Source: Nymphaea colorata (Eukaryota; Streptophyta; Magnoliopsida; Nymphaeales; Nymphaeaceae). From it: a DNA stretch of 64,000 bases. Under the pieces are notes generated by a model. That model did no database searches, was not told where the DNA came from, and saw only the letters and a list, made by a program, of their open reading frames with translations. Where the stretch lies: the NCBI RefSeq assembly GCF_008831285.2, contig NC_045145.1, positions 24,242,802 to 24,306,801 on the forward strand, in the 5' to 3' direction. Position 1 is the stretch's first letter; each line of letters starts with the position of its first letter. Shown one piece after another: positions 46,011 to 56,719 of the stretch. The position numbers were made by a program, and so were the translations under genes.

Positions 46011-47250
46011 GTCTTTTAGAACTCCTTATCTAAAAATTAAGTGTTTTACAAGCAAATGCAAAGCCATCCGTCAAATGATTGAAACAATAATATGCAGCTT
46101 GTTCCTGCAAAAGGACCAGTACTCCAAGAGTTGGGGCAGAGTGCATATAGCAAGCATTACCTGCCATCATATATATAACGAGATCATATTTAAACAAAAA
46201 ATTTCACTTTTTTCCATCTTGAACATACATTCTGGAGGCAGTTCCAGACCTCCAGTTCATAATCAAATGACTAATTAAAAATGCTGTCGGCAGAGTTGGA
46301 TTTATAGTCAGGCTCTCACTTAAAAAAAAAAAAAAATCAGATGATAGCTCTGAAAACTTGTTTTTAAAATTTTATTTTCACTAGAAGGGCAAAATCGTTG
46401 CCGACGACAAGGGAGGAAAAGTGTCGGCCGGACTCTCACAATACCTAGGGCATTTTAGTCATTTGAGCACGGAAGACAAATTTGTTCTCTCTCTTGTGAG
46501 TGGTTTTTCCAAATGGGAAGCATCAACATTTTGATAATAAAAAATCAACATTTTTCATAAAAACAAACTTGAATGGAAGCATGTATTATATCAAAATAGT
46601 TTATATAAATATATTAAGATGCTTATATTTTATTTAATTTTAGCAAAAAATAACCCAAATGTTTGGTTTCTACCAATATATTTGTAAACAATCTTGTTGT
46701 TGTCTTGTTGACATAAATAAATAAATAAATAATAGTTCAATCAGTTTGTCTCACTTTTTATAATTGTTAATTTATCATCATCACCACCATAAGATTAATT
46801 GATCTTAACAAAAAAAAAAAAAAAAAAGAGAACCAATACCATTTGAAACTAGAGGGGGGGAGGGAGCCGCCAGGGGGAGGGAGCAGAAACTGGTTCTTTG
46901 AAACACGGAAGATGCAAAGTTGATTTTAGCTGCCAATGAAATTATATCTATCTCCATGCAAGGAGAAATTAACACCGAAAGGTGATTGGGTATATATTGG
47001 GTGGTGATTTTATCTTTTCAAAGTCACTCAACCAACTACAAGGACTTTCTGATCTAATATAATGAAGGGTTAAGAAAAATACAAAAAGAGAAAAAGTGGG
47101 TATTTTTGTTATCGAGTATTAATTCATAAGTTTAACATAAATGGTTGGACGACTAAGAAAAGAAAAGCTAAAGTTATATATATATATATATATATTAGAG
47201 AGAGAGAGAGAGAGAGGAAACTCTAAATTGATGCTGTTCCATGAACTGTT
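46011..47250. other. 1.2 kb without recognisable genes
   Basis: The open frame at 45994-46278 continues from the repeat copy and has no recognised domain. (TA)n at 47174-47196 and (GA)n at 47197-47216. Confidence 0.4.
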
Positions 47251-47704
47251 CATCTAGACCGTCCGATCCTCCAAGTGGCAGTCACTTCTGTTTCTCTCTT
47301 CTCCTCCCTCTACCTCTTCCGACGTTTTCCTTCTTAGCTCTCTATGCCATGCCATTTTTGTCTCTGCAACATCGTCCGACAGGCGGTGCCCCTCTGTAAT
47401 AAATGCCCTAGGCAACACTCTGAATGTCACATTTATACTTAACCCAAAATGTATTATTGAATCATAATACATGGATGTTGGGGTGGGTGTCGTTGAGCAG
47501 GATAATCAGAGAAGTACAAAAGAACAATTTTTCTAATTATAATCTTTGTCCAAACTGGCACATCTGTACATGATATTTTGTTTGCAACAAACAACAAAAG
47601 CCTCCACAAATGCAATGCACAGGGACTGATTAAAATAAATGCATGAGAGCAAATCACATAAAAAGGGTAGTTATCTGTCATTTATTTCACAATAGCTGCA
47701 CAGC

Positions 47705-47905
47705 AGGGCTAAAGGGAGAGGGCGGCCTAGAACATGGCTCTACCTCGGCGACTTAAAAAAAAATTACATTGAAAAAATTGAAAAGTTTTAGTTGGACCTA
47801 TTTAGATTCGAGTTCAATTTGACTCCACCCAGATGCAAAGGTTGTACTATTTGGCCCATCCTTGAAAAAAAATCTTGACTTCGCCCATGCTACAGAGTGT
47901 TGTAT
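47705..47905. mobile_element. hAT-like relic
   Basis: It starts CAGGGCTAAAGGGAGAGGGC. Its other end (TTGGCCCATCCTTGAAA, then CTTGACTTCGCCCATG) resembles 62140-62200 (TTGGCCCGTTCCTAAACG, then CCTGGCTCCGCCACGG). No coding capacity. Confidence 0.45.
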
Positions 47906-47970
47906 AGAACCAATTATCCTCTAGTGACCTGAAATTTCACCAAAAAAATATTAATGATCTTCCTATATCC

Positions 47971-47973
<3 letters not shown>

Positions 47974-48047
<74 letters not shown>
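47974..48047. repeat. (AT)n microsatellite, 74 bp
   Basis: Pure AT dinucleotides. A shorter (TA)n lies at about 48245-48262. The 73-codon frame across it is an artefact. Confidence 0.97.
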
Positions 48048-48050
<3 letters not shown>

Positions 48051-48412
48051 GTTGGAGAGAAGGATTCTCCCTCCCAAGTCAAATAAAAGAATTATTCAAA
48101 AATGGTAAAAAGAGAGTAAAAGGATGGCCCTATCTTTCCATGCCCATGTGCTCCCCCACCTTTGGAGAGCAATAAAGAATACAATAAATCAAGAATGATC
48201 TTATTTTGATGTCTTAAAAAGTAACTTGTCACTTTTGAGGAACTATATATATATATATATAAATTCAAGCTTTTGGGAAAAGAACTATATGCTAAACGAA
48301 ATTTGTTCTGTAGATTGAATTTTATGACACGATTGGGGAAAATAAAGCTACTAATTCCACTCAAAAACTTGGGTGAAATAGAAGCATCTTTTGAAAAATT
48401 TATGTTGAGAAA

Positions 48413-49114
48413 TTAAGGGAGGAAGAAAGGAAGTTTAGACTCATATATAACCTCATGGCAATTCGTAGCTGGACGATGATGAGATGAGTCATGCACATGG
48501 CACTTCATAGCCCCATGATAATGAGATGACCCATGCACGTTCGGACGGTGAATGATGACGAGGTGAGCCACGCAGGTTCCGACCGAAATTACCAAAGCAA
48601 GCACCATAAGGACTACAGAAATCTTGATAACATGGTTTTGACTGGCCTCGTTAGTTCCACGCCCCATAAGAGTAGATTTGAATAGCAAATATGTAGAGAG
48701 AAGGAACGAAAGTGTCAATAAGAAAAGGACTAGAATCAAGGGAAAGGCTAGCCAGTCCGCCGGCAGCTTGTCGACGAAGCAAATTGGTATCAAAGCTACA
48801 ATACCGGCGATCTGTACAGGTATAAAGATTTTTGCAGCCAGCCTAAACGGCTGACCCTCTTCCCCTTGGTTCATCGATGAAGAGGATTGTTGATGCTGTG
48901 TGGGTGTTCCTGAGTCATCGGGTTGACGTGAAGCCCCGGACTCGATGTCGTGAGGGGTCGATATTGCTGTTCGATGGATGCTCCGTATCCTCAGAAACCA
49001 GAAGAGCATGATCGCCCACAAGTTTTCGGGAGAAGCAGCAGATCTAGGCATTCTAAAGAGAAGACACTCAGAAGAATGATGAGCGAGTGTTAAGAGGTTG
49101 AAAGGAGAAGACAC
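48413..49114 (-). CDS. predicted small membrane protein with His-rich tail, function unknown
   Basis: An uninterrupted minus-strand frame of 233 codons, or 212 if translation begins at the Met at 49051 (MPRSAASPENLW). I see three strongly hydrophobic segments near residues 96-114, 121-145 and 163-188, a possible fourth short one near 31-42, a polar Ser/Gln-rich stretch (58-90) before the first helix, and a His/Cys-rich tail (189-220) with eight or more His. The layout suggests an integral membrane protein, perhaps metal-binding at its tail; that is inference. I do not recognise the family. Unlike other open frames here it has balanced composition and no overlap with a repeat. It lies close to the centre of the large inverted repeat D. 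An upstream exon cannot be excluded. Confidence 0.6.
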   Translation of the reverse strand: MSSPFNLLTLAHHSSECLLFRMPRSAASPENLWAIMLFWFLRIRSIHRTAISTPHDIESGASRQPDDSGTPTQHQQSSSSMNQGEEGQPFRLAAKIFIPVQIAGIVALIPICFVDKLPADWLAFPLILVLFLLTLSFLLSTYLLFKSTLMGRGTNEASQNHVIKISVVLMVLALVISVGTCVAHLVIIHRPNVHGSSHYHGAMKCHVHDSSHHRPATNCHEVIYESKLPFFLP

Positions 49115-50785
49115 TCAGAAGAGAAAGAGAGAGAGATGTACAAGGGAGACGGAGCAGACGCATTTGAACGGATTTGCCAGCCATTGGACAATGGACAGAA
49201 AAAGTAATTTGTCAGTAATTCACTTTCAATGACGTCAAAGTGACGTTGGGAGAATCGGCCTTCATGGTAATATAGGTTATGAAAAATGAACAACTTCTTC
49301 TGCTTCTTAATTTTTCAACAATATATAATATTTGGAAATTTTAAAGTGAAGGTTTCTACCGGACGGTTCCCTGAGACCCGCATGTATGATGTGATGTTAT
49401 GGACATGACAATCGTCTTCATAATAGGCTCAACGAATCTGTGCAGATGGTAAGAGGACAGGTTTACGATACCGTAGCACGATGGGATTAAGACAAACCCA
49501 AGATAAATCACTTAGGCAAGCTGATCATACCTTTCAATTCCGATGCAGGAAGTAGTTTCTCACTTTAAAATATAGGCCAAGGGGCGAATGTAGCTAATGC
49601 ATGTGAATCAATTCAATTTAGATTTGATAATCGACTGAACCCCACAAAAAGAAGGATATGGAAAAAGATTAGATATCCAATTAAAAGATTCAGATTCGGA
49701 TTCGAATTCTAATTTAAGCAAACATCGACCAGATTTGGATTCAGATCAGACTTAATATAGCTTTAAATAAACATCTTAGCTATACTCGATGTTTATAATA
49801 CGGTTTGAATTCGATTTAAAAGTTGGATTTGGATTCAAATTCAATGTTAAACTAAAATAGATTAAAAGATTTAGAAAGGAAGGACCACGTGCTTAGGGAA
49901 GAGAGATTAAGCAATAATGACAGCCAACTAGGTGTACCAGACAATCATGGCCGGTCAAGAGGGAGACCAGGAGACATGCTATCTATAGAAGATTACAAAC
50001 AAAAAAAAAGTGGCAAGGTGTGTGTGTGAGAGAGAGAGAGAGACAGAGGTTACAGTTCAGTAACCTTTTGAGGTGAAAATATCCTTGGTAAAAACTGCTA
50101 GGAAGTTTCTATTGTGTGATAGTCTTTAGCTTACGATTTCATGGGACAACAACACCTTCGGTAGTTTTTGATTGAAGTTCTCACCTGACAAGCAGATTCA
50201 ATTACTGCGCGTAGCGCGTACTTTCAACACAAGAAGTCATTCTCACATCAGAAAGCATACTTAAGATCCGACTTACTCCTTTTCCGACTGAAGTCAGAAA
50301 ATTAACCGCTCACTTTCAGCACACTAGCCAATCTCGCACAGCACAATAGGAGTGTTTATAAAGAAATAGCATATCAGTGAAGATGGTTACATTTGAATGG
50401 ATATGATCGCTTTAGATCCAAATGTATAAATCTGGATTAGAGACCTGTCCTTTTAGATGCCCCAGGCCGTCCAACTATGTTTGAGGCAAAAGAATGTAAA
50501 AAAAAGCACACTGTATTTGGACAATAGTTATGATCAGCTGCGAAGACAAAACATGTGAAAAAATTAAATAGGTAAAACTAGTATGTCATTAATCCACCCT
50601 TAGGCATACATGAGATAAACGAAGCACAGAATAGCATTTAGAAGATGCGCCGAAACAGCACACTAGGTCATATGGGTGGCCGCCAGTCCCTGGACTCACA
50701 TGACACTCGTATATTTTATCGCACAAATCACATTACATAGCGTAACATATGGAACGTCATTTTACAGCTGAACACAACAACCACG
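49115..50785. other. 1.7 kb between the two candidate genes
   Basis: It holds a hAT-like relic (49590-49865) and a (GA)n tract at about 50028-50045. The open frame at 49293-49090 is the likely 5' flank of the membrane-protein gene. No other gene is seen. Confidence 0.4.
49590..49865. mobile_element. hAT-like relic (GGATxxGAAT family)
   Basis: Repeated GATTCGGATTCGAATTC-like and TTGGATTCAGATC-like motifs, as at 12.04, 12.95 and 24.42 kb. Termini not clear. Confidence 0.45.
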
Positions 50786-50791
50786 TACATG

Positions 50792-51313
50792 TCATCGTGT
50801 GATCCCCTGAAGATATTCACTTGCAGGAGCTTGGATCACAGATGCAGCTGCTGCCAAACTTGCAGCCTTCATTTTCATAGCGCCTGCAATCACAATAAGA
50901 ACACCGATCAATATTAATTCATATTGGAGAAGAGAAAGGAAAGAGAAAGAAGAGAGAAGAAACAGAGAGATTGATTTACCCTTGAGAGCATTCGCAGCCT
51001 GAGCCCCAGCCGCATGATTCATCTCTCCTTTTCTGTAGAATTTCGACAAGTCTCTTCCTTTCGCAAGTGAATCAACGTAATTTTGAAAAAAGATACTTAG
51101 GGAAAAGCTGGGACTGGCCACGCTTCTTGAGGCTGCGTGAATGAGGAGGAAAGCTGTGTGAATGAGGAGGAAAGCTAGGGACAAAAGAAAGGGTGGTGAC
51201 AGTTTTGGCAGTTCCTGAGAGCTATGAATCTGGGACACTTTTCCCGTTGGAGGTAAAATAATGGTGCCGGCGGATTTGACTCGGCGGCTAGAGAAGAGTG
51301 CAGTTGCACTCAC
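50792..51313 (-). CDS. 3' part of an unrecognised small gene with one intron
   Basis: A long minus-strand frame is best explained as two exons. The downstream exon (50883-50792) gives GAMKMKAASLAAAASVIQ and ends EYLQGITR before TGA. It is joined to the upstream exon (ending at 50980, NHAAGAQAANALK) by a 96-bp intron, 50979-50884, with GTAAATC at the donor, a T-rich stretch and TTGTGATTGCAG at the acceptor; the splice keeps the frame in phase 1. The upstream exon includes FFQNYVDSLAKGRDLSKFYR. No ATG starts this frame: it opens at a GTG just after a TAA, so the true start is in another exon or the annotation is partial. A direct repeat (AGGAAAGCT with TGTGTGAATGAGG) at about 51120-51165 adds residues. 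Family unknown. Confidence 0.5.
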   Translation of the reverse strand: MSATALFSSRRVKSAGTIILPPTGKVSQIHSSQELPKLSPPFLLSLAFLLIHTAFLLIHAASRSVASPSFSLSIFFQNYVDSLAKGRDLSKFYRKGEMNHAAGAQAANALKGKSISLFLLSSFSFLSLLQYELILIGVLIVIAGAMKMKAASLAAAASVIQAPASEYLQGITR

Positions 51314-51319
51314 TCTTCC

Positions 51320-52247
51320 TTTTTATCCGTGGCGTGGCTGCTCTGAGATCACAAAGGAGCCCTCGCCATCCCATACATAACAACATAGTATTCACGCTTG
51401 CCAAAATTACCCTTAATTTGTCATCATATGACTTTATTTCTTTCCTTCAATTTTTTTTCTACTGGCATACTTTATTTTATGACCATTTGATCAATCTCTT
51501 TCAAAAAGTAAACAATTTCATAAAATAAACTTGCTGCTAAATAATTTTTACAGACCCCAAGAACCTTATGGCAGCGCCAAGTTGTTTGTATACTTTATTA
51601 GGTTATCAACATTTAACTTGGTCATAATCAGCAATTGAAAGTGAAAAATAATGGGTACTGGCACATATCATCCTACCTCTACAGGGCCCCTCCTTCACAT
51701 GCCCATCATCTGATCCTCCTTTGTTTCGGCCTCTTTTTGTTCATGATAAATCTTTTCACTTTGCATATTTTGACGCATTAACGATTATTAGGTCCAATTG
51801 GGAGCCCCTCCAAATAGAGGTCGGTGGTGTTCAGGTCTGTGGGACTGCCTGGCTGACTTGATGGACCAATTTTACCGTCCACACTGGTAAAACTGTCAAA
51901 CATGTAGGGGAAAGGCCGTTTTGACAGGACGGGAGAGAATGGAGAGAGTGGAAAACGACAAAAACGCCACGCGTAAGGCGAAGAAATGCACCGGCGCATG
52001 CCCCCTTTTTCTTCACGCGATATTCGCATCGACCGATGGCGGCCGTCGGATCTGCTGCAACAGCGTGGACCCCAGGCGTCACGTTCTAGGATCCAGCTGT
52101 ATCGAAAGGAGGAAGGGCCCCAACCTTCCTCTCACATTTACTGTATTACCAACTTAATCTTCACCACCTCTTTAGTTTCTTCTTCCTCGTGCCCCGGCCG
52201 CCGCCCACAGTGCCTGTTAAAAAACAGAAGAGGTAACAAGGATTATA
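51320..52247. other. GC-richer stretch, no gene assigned
   Basis: 51830-52160 is GC-rich with overlapping open frames on both strands (83, 83, 78 and 120 codons). None has a recognised domain. It could be a promoter or first-exon region, but nothing downstream supports that. Confidence 0.35.
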
Positions 52248-52950
52248 ATGTAAATATCAGAAAAAAGTTGTATCTTCATCGACTAATGATATATATTGAC
52301 ATTTGGGAGTCCTGCACATATGATCATTTTTATTACGCTTTTGGATGAATATTGTGAAAAAATCCAAGCCAAATAAACATTAAAACGAGAGGTATTAATC
52401 CTATCGCTCGAAAAGACATGAAGGCTCCTCATTCTCTCGTCTTTAAGATCATGAGCTGCGTCGGTGTCAGCAATAGCAACGATGCACCCTTCAACTTAGA
52501 TTCTGCGCCGTACCACCTTAAGATACATGAACCTAACACCCACGAGAATCGAACTAAAGACCTACCTTAATACATGCTCCTAGCTCGACCAGCTACGCTA
52601 TGCCCCTTGAAGCAACATTAGGTTGGTCATCTTATTTTTAATCGCAAGACTATTATTTTTGTAATTTACTTTTTACTGTTAAAATTGAGTTTTGTGCTAA
52701 AATTCAGTTTTCATCCAACCGATATTAAAAAAACTATTAGAAAATCAGTCTACTCAAAGCTTAAATAAGTAAATTTTTTTTGCTCATTCTTATTACCACG
52801 GAGCTTTTGATAACAAAAATGAAAGAAGTAAAACATGACAACATGTCTATATCTTAAACACCCATTTATGGGAAAACTCCAACAAAGAATGCTAGTGGTC
52901 TTTCCAAAAGAATTGAGAAGGCTTTCTTGCGGCTCCCATGAAAAGTCCAG
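52248..52950 (+). repeat. direct duplicate E, copy 1 (with SINE insertion)
   Basis: It aligns in direct orientation with 53276-53785 (AATGATATATATTGA, ATTTGGGAGT, GGTTGGTCATCTT, ACATGACAACATGTC and others). The only large difference is the SINE at 52382-52608. Confidence 0.88.
52382..52608 (-). mobile_element. tRNA-derived SINE, copy 2
   Basis: On the minus strand it begins GGGGCATAGCGTAGCTGGTC (A box TAGCGTAGCTGG), then GTTCGATTCTCGTGGG (B box), then the same body as 41323-41550. Flanking AAATAAACATT and GAAGCAACATT form a diverged target duplication of about 11 bp. The duplicate at 53276-53785 has the uninterrupted site (AAATAAACATTGGGTTGG), so the insertion is proven by comparison. Confidence 0.88.
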
Positions 52951-53275
52951 GCAAAACTCAAACCAAACTACAATATTATGCTCATTTTCTAGATACGAAA
53001 AGTTATGGGAAAACAATAAATAAATTAATCATGCTGGATGACTCCCACAAGCCAATTATAAGCCTGTCTCATTCGTCTGCCTACAAACGTCAGCACTACA
53101 AAACAATTTTTTATGTTCATACTGATATATTTACATATTCATGCCCCTTAAAAATATAAATTTTCACCATCAAACGTGAGCATCAAACGACAAAACAATT
53201 TTTTATCTTCATACTGATATATTTACAGATTGATGCCCCTTAAAAATATAAAATTTCAAAAATGCTAAGGAACAT

Positions 53276-53785
53276 ATTGTAAATATCAGAAAAATATATC
53301 ATCAACGACTAATGATATATATTGATATTTGGGAGTTAATACACCTAATCATTTTTATTAGCCTTTTGGAGAAATATAGTGAAAAAAACTTGCTTATGTT
53401 TACTTTTTTTGTTATGAATGTGGATCCAAGGCAAATAAACATTGGGTTGGTCATCTTGTATTTCACTCTTGCATGTAAGAAGTCGCAAGACTGCTATTTT
53501 TGTAATTTGTTAAAATTCAGTCTTCTGCTAAAATTTAGCTTTCACCCAACCGATTTTAAAAAATATTAGAAAATCATTGTACTCAAAGCTTGAATAAGTG
53601 AATTTTTTGGCTCATTCTTATTACCACAGAAGGTTTTGTAATTGATTCTTAAAATCAAAACATGGATAAAAGAAATGAAAGAAGTAGGACATGACAACAT
53701 GTCAATGTCTTTGACACCTATTTATTGGAAGACTCGAACAAAGCAAAAGAAAGAGTCATTCGGAGAATTGACAAGTGTGAGAAAA
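53276..53785 (+). repeat. direct duplicate E, copy 2 (empty site)
   Basis: Partner of 52248-52950, offset by 1028 bp on the left side of the SINE and 823 bp on the right side. It lacks the SINE. Open frames inside are not conserved between copies. Confidence 0.88.
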
Positions 53786-56715
53786 AAGAGGAAATTTTAT
53801 TATGATAAAATATGCATTTGCACAATTGATCCTTTTTCTCAGCCATAAGATATCAAATAATGCTACAGAAAATATGTAGTTTGTGAACCCTTCAAGAGAA
53901 GGGCCACGTTGTTTAAAGCACTGACGCGCTTTAAACGCCAGTGAACAACTTCTGGAACATGTTTAAATTATTTGTTCTTTTATACTAAAATTCAGAAAAA
54001 CTTCATGTGGGAGTGAACTTTATGTGTTGGAAGTGCGCCGATGGGCAGAATCTGCTTGTCCAGTGACTTGTGGGCAGTGGCTGTGCGGTAGGGATATCAA
54101 TACTTTACCATATTCCATATCTACATATTCAGTTTTAAATTCATATTTTAATTCGCATGAAGAAAAATGTAACCATCATTGAATCCAAAATCCAAATTCA
54201 TAATCCCAATCTGATTTTTAATTTAAAAGCATATACAAAATCTAACCTTTTTGTTTTTTATTTTCAACGTTGTCTTCTTAAGCTGAACAGTATTTTCACT
54301 TTTACTTTTTGTTTAAAAAAAGATAACGAAATCGTCATCGTTTCCTTCATGAATTGTCACGTTTAGACTAAAGCAATAGTTGATAAGTTTAGGGTAAAAG
54401 TAATCTAGTGGAAGCTTAGGCCATATTTTGTTCAATTACAAAAAGAAGCACTTGGATCAATGGAATCCCTTTAAATTATCTAGTGGACGGGTAGAGATTA
54501 TTTTTAATTTTAAAAAAATGACCAGAAACTCTTATTTTTTTTTTCATATATTGCCTCACTTTTTCAAACTTCAGCATATGGAAAAGGAATAAGTAAAACA
54601 AATTGCATGTCATGCGCTTTCTTAAAAAATAAACATCACTAAATTATCATGCATCATTTCCTCTTTTAAGTCTGCAATTTATCAAACGATACATTTCAAT
54701 ACCATCTTTCGTTTCATATATGAGCCTTAATATGAAAATGTTAATTAAGAAATAAGAATTCGTCTTATTACAAAGACTATTTACATTTAGTTTTAGTAAA
54801 GTATAAGAAAATCACCATTTCTATTATGTGCATATTAACATATTTAGACTATTTAAATTTATTTTAAAAGTAAGATAATGCCGTTAAACTTATTTAAGGC
54901 ATCTAAGGACTTAGTAAAATATTGAATCTCTAAATTAAGTGCACATTCACCCGCATAAGAAGATATCGATAGCTAGCAGTAGCGGAGCCAGCGTGGGGCA
55001 AGCGTGGGCGCCTGCCCACGCCAGCGCAAGAAAGCTCCACAATGAAATGGAGCCTCAGTCTGTCTCATGCTCGTGTTGACGCCGTGTTGCCCACACCAAA
55101 AATGGATCTGGTCCCAATCTGTGCACCTTACACGCTCTTTCGTTTCGCTGCCACAGCAGTTCTCCGCAGCTCCAACATCAGGCTATCAGCAAGTTTGCTT
55201 GGATCTTCTCCCCTCTGCAGCCGCAGGACAGAGCTCCTGCAACAGCAGGTCTGCTGACTCTGCTCCTCCTTTCGACCTTCCCCCGTCCAACGCAGGTTGG
55301 CTCTTCCGCTTCTCAATTCTCCCCTCCACATCTTCAGCCCTGCAGCGATTTTGGGTGTTTGGTTTTGGGCGTTTAATGTCTATTTGTTTGATTTATTTTC
55401 TATTTTGTCTGCATCTCATTAGCCCTAAATCTGCTAATTCCCCTCAACTGAAAATGTGCTCTCTATCTCTCTGAGGTGGATGGTGCCAGAAGCAGAGTTT
55501 CTCCACTTACTTGTTCTCTCTCGTTTGTGTGCTATTTAAATTTCATATTACTGGCATTTTTTGTTTGTTTTTGCTTTCATTTTTGTTTTCTGAAATGTGA
55601 TTGAAGTTGAACACTACATGGTTTTTGTTGTTTTCGTTTTTGTTTTTGCTTTTGTTCGTGTGGAGACCAGGGGATGAGCTTTAGCCTTTAGCCAAGCTGA
55701 GACCTTACACTTGACAAAGCAAGTGCAGCAGTTCGTCGCAGCGATATTAAAGCTGTACAAGAAAATGCTTAATGAAGATTTCTTTAACTAATGAAGAATT
55801 ACAAAGTTGGTTTGAAATAGCCTTCAAGATGATCAGGCAAAGAGACAAACGTTGGATGTATACCAGTGTGGGCAGAACGGGAAAGCTCAAATTTGTCCCT
55901 CATATGAAGAAAATTTGATCCAATGTAACAGAAAAGTTGTCTATAATAGGCTTAGTCTTGATTCCTTGCAACAGAAAATTTGTCTATGATTTGATGAAGA
56001 AGAATGAGATATGAAAGTTACTTTCATATACTAAGTGCTGAAATTAGATCCAATGTACTAGTTACCATGAAATTTAGTAGTTAAAAAAATAAAATTTTAA
56101 GTTTAAAGTAATAGAAAAGTTAGTTTTTTTTGGAAGGAAGCTCTCAAGTCGTTGAAAATGCTTACCAACTTTTATGTATTTTAAAATAACATATATTTTA
56201 ATTTGAGAATTTTTTCACATACTATGAATTAGTGCCCCATAGCCAAAAATTTTTGCTAGCCTTTGATCTCCCTGACTTGTGGTTGTGAGAGATGGAATGC
56301 TTTTTGTTGGCAGCTCCGCCGCTTTAGTCCAATCCCCAGGTCGTCGCTTGTCAATGCATGAGAGTATATTCCTTAAGACATTTTCAGTAAAGGCTACGAA
56401 AGTCCACGTCATGACTCTGCCTTCCCAGTTCCCAGTTTCCCGCGTGTGCGTGTGTTAATTTCTGATGGTTCTAGAACATCAAGTCGGGCCGCTTTTTGGC
56501 AGCTTATTATTTTCTGTCATCCACATGCACACGCGCACAGAGACCCGTCAGCATTAAAAAATTCACCTAATTAACTTTAGCAACTAAGACTTTTGTACTT
56601 AGTTAAAACCATCGGCCATAACTTTATTTTTGCCAAGTTAGTAACTTTATTTAAGGACATGGGAATTATCCAATTTTAAGTTTAATAAGCTGAAGATCAA
56701 AAGATGTTTCCCTCA
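53786..56715. other. 2.9 kb with repeat traces and no recognised gene
   Basis: A 9-bp inverted repeat GTTTAAAGC...GCTTTAAAC lies at 53911-53936. A hAT-like relic begins at about 54091 (GTAGGGATATCAATACTTTA). A possible hAT end with GCGGAGCCAGCG lies at about 54979. 55040-55480 is GC-richer and open in two frames (71 and 135 codons) without a recognised domain. The minus frame 56412-56215 is also unrecognised. Confidence 0.35.
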
Positions 56716-56719
56716 TCAT

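Noticed and set aside
47954-48175. Open frame across (AT)n giving an Ile-Tyr run
   Set aside because: Microsatellite artefact.
53911-53936. GTTTAAAGC...GCTTTAAAC inverted repeat as a terminator or regulatory hairpin
   Set aside because: Nine-base arms are expected by chance at this scale, and no gene lies next to it.
55042-55474. GC-richer open frames of 71 and 135 codons as a gene
   Set aside because: Open on overlapping frames with no recognised domain; adjacent to a possible hAT terminus (GCGGAGCCAGCG), so a transposon interior is as likely.
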